5,606 bases of DNA from Kouleothrix aurantiaca. GTDB taxonomy: Bacteria > Chloroflexota > Chloroflexia > Chloroflexales > Roseiflexaceae. A program made the position numbers and the translations under genes. Under the pieces are notes generated by a model. The model saw only the letters and a list, made by a program, of their open reading frames with translations. It did no database searches and had not been told where the DNA came from. The stretch spans positions 1-5,606 of the forward strand of contig LJCR01000183.1 in NCBI GenBank assembly GCA_001399705.1. The letters run 5' to 3'. This document shows positions 5,001 to 5,606 of this stretch, in pieces. How positions within the stretch are numbered: position 1 is the first letter of the stretch; each line of letters begins with the position of its first letter.

Positions 5001-5267
5001 TCCAGCTGAGCCAAGCTGAAGCGGCTAGCGTTCATCCGCCCACATTCTGCACATCACTGACGCGCGAGTGCAAGCGGCCTGTTTGAAATCACCAAAGTAA
5101 ACCCCTGATGAACCAGGTGGGTTCGACCTCCTGGCATAATCCGTTACGCACCCTTTATACAAAACATCCATAATATGATTAGGGCATTTCATACAATGTA
5201 GCTGTAGTCGTTTCTCGAACAACCTATTACTATAAGCGCACCCAGGTTTAACTTTGGTTAACTAAGT
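5001..5267. other. Intergenic stretch without a supported gene
   Basis: No convincing coding sequence is seen here. An open frame on - (5222-5025, 65 residues) has no ribosome site and no recognisable fold, so it is not called. Visible structure is limited to an imperfect palindrome at 5113-5134 (CCAGG ... CCTGG around GGTTCGACC), an AT-rich stretch at 5147-5195 that could hold promoters on either strand, and two TTAAC repeats at 5248-5252 and 5258-5262. On the - strand the TTAAC repeats are followed after 13 bases by TATAGT (5234-5229). Confidence 0.5.
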
Positions 5268-5316
5268 GCGATGATGCGATGCCGGATTGATCGAAGGCCG
5301 ATCAAGCCGGCGTCGC
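5268..5316 (+). ncRNA. Leader hairpin element, copy 2 (upstream of the antiporter)
   Basis: Starts with GCGATGATGCGATGCCGG (5268-5285), identical to copy 1 at 17 of 18 bases. GCGATGCCGG (5276-5285) pairs with CCGGCGTCGC (5307-5316) with one G-U. After a single A-G mismatch, TTGATCG (5287-5293) pairs with CGATCAA (5299-5305) around the loop AAGGC. The stem is 17 bp plus one mismatch. It ends 23 bases before the antiporter start codon, close enough to influence access to its ribosome site (GAGG, 5329-5332). Confidence 0.5.
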
Positions 5317-5339
5317 TGTGTTATGAGACGAGGCGCGCG

Positions 5340-5606
5340 ATGCACGAAACATTGAGTATGCTCCTCCCGCTGGCAGGGATCCTGGTTGGCGCCAAGATCG
5401 CCGCTCAGATCAGCTATCGGGTGGGCATGCCGGCGGTGTTTGGCGAGTTGCTGCTGGGCCTGATCCTTGGCCCGTCGCTGCTGGGCTGGCTGGCGCCAAG
5501 CGAAACGCTGCAGCTTCTGGCCGACATTGGCGTTATTCTGCTGATGTTTATGGCCGGCCTGGAAACCGATACCCTGGCGCTGCGCCAGGCCGGCAAGGTT
5601 TCCATG
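5340..5606 (+). CDS. CPA2-family monovalent cation:proton antiporter, N-terminal part (3' end outside window)
   Basis: An open frame from ATG 5340 runs off the right edge after 89 codons. GAGG lies 7 bases upstream, a modest ribosome site. The sequence has the repeated hydrophobic pattern of the Na+/H+ exchanger fold: span 1 (about residues 5-20, LSMLLPLAGILVGAKI), then PAVFGELLLGLILGPSLLGWL (about 32-52), then LLADIGVILLMFMAGLETD (about 60-78). The motif P-x-V-x-GE-x-LLG-x-ILGP followed by LA-x-IGVILL-x-F-x-AGLE is characteristic of CPA2 antiporters (GerN/NapA/KefB type), which exchange K+ or Na+ for H+ across the cytoplasmic membrane. Whether a C-terminal TrkA-N/RCK regulatory domain follows cannot be seen, so K+ or Na+ preference is open. 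It sits directly downstream of leader element copy 2. Confidence 0.88.
   Translation, partial: MHETLSMLLPLAGILVGAKIAAQISYRVGMPAVFGELLLGLILGPSLLGWLAPSETLQLLADIGVILLMFMAGLETDTLALRQAGKVSM

Noticed and set aside
5113..5134. GGTTCGACC with flanking pairing, resembling a tRNA T-arm
   Set aside because: The stem does not give five pairs around a seven-base TTC loop, and no D-arm, anticodon arm or acceptor stem is present upstream.
5025..5222. 65-residue - strand frame with a CMKCP motif, possibly an IS N-terminus or leaderless gene
   Set aside because: Only one CxxC pair, no ribosome site, no second zinc knuckle, and no recognisable continuation. It is too weak to call.

Overview
The window looks like an ordinary chromosomal stretch from a moderately GC-rich bacterium. 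Gene content and codon style (kdpDE, a CPA2 antiporter, Zn-ribbon and HTH 'orphan' proteins, an IS630-type remnant) suggest a filamentous member of the Chloroflexota (Chloroflexales-like). This assignment is an inference from style, not from a marker gene.

Layout, left to right. (1) Positions 1-1048 on + carry the catalytic C-terminus of a sensor histidine kinase, probably KdpD, overlapping a complete OmpR/PhoB-class response regulator, probably KdpE. (2) Positions 1049-1612 hold a promoter region with two pairs of 11-bp-spaced TTAGA repeats placed like a PhoB-type box, a 111-residue protein of unknown function, and a perfect 21-bp-stem bidirectional terminator. (3) Positions 1626-2151 on - hold a small protein with four CxxC pairs (two predicted zinc ribbons) and a good promoter. 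(4) Positions 2289-2477 on + hold a decayed middle fragment of an IS630-family transposase. (5) Positions 2484-3096 on - hold a protein built of three tandem helix-turn-helix units, each ending in IPRR. Its promoter has a perfect TATAAT, with copies of the octamer TAGTACAA over and upstream of the -35 region. (6) Positions 3198-4939 on + hold a long structured leader, an AmtB-type ammonium channel, and a probable 43-residue single-span membrane protein. (7) Positions 4940-5606 hold a strong hairpin, a stretch with no convincing gene, and the start of a CPA2-family cation:proton antiporter that runs off the right edge.

The theme is ion and nutrient transport with its control: a K+ sensing two-component pair at the left, an ammonium channel in the centre and a monovalent cation antiporter at the right. 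The most interesting observation is a leader element present twice. An 18-base 5' block (GCGATGATGCGAYGCCGG) followed by a long hairpin lies upstream of both amtB and the antiporter. The outer hairpin sequence is conserved, while the inner helix differs in sequence but still pairs. This is what a structured RNA regulator, or a mobile hairpin repeat, would look like. The second is the TAGTACAA operator-like array next to the triple-HTH gene, which suggests autoregulation.
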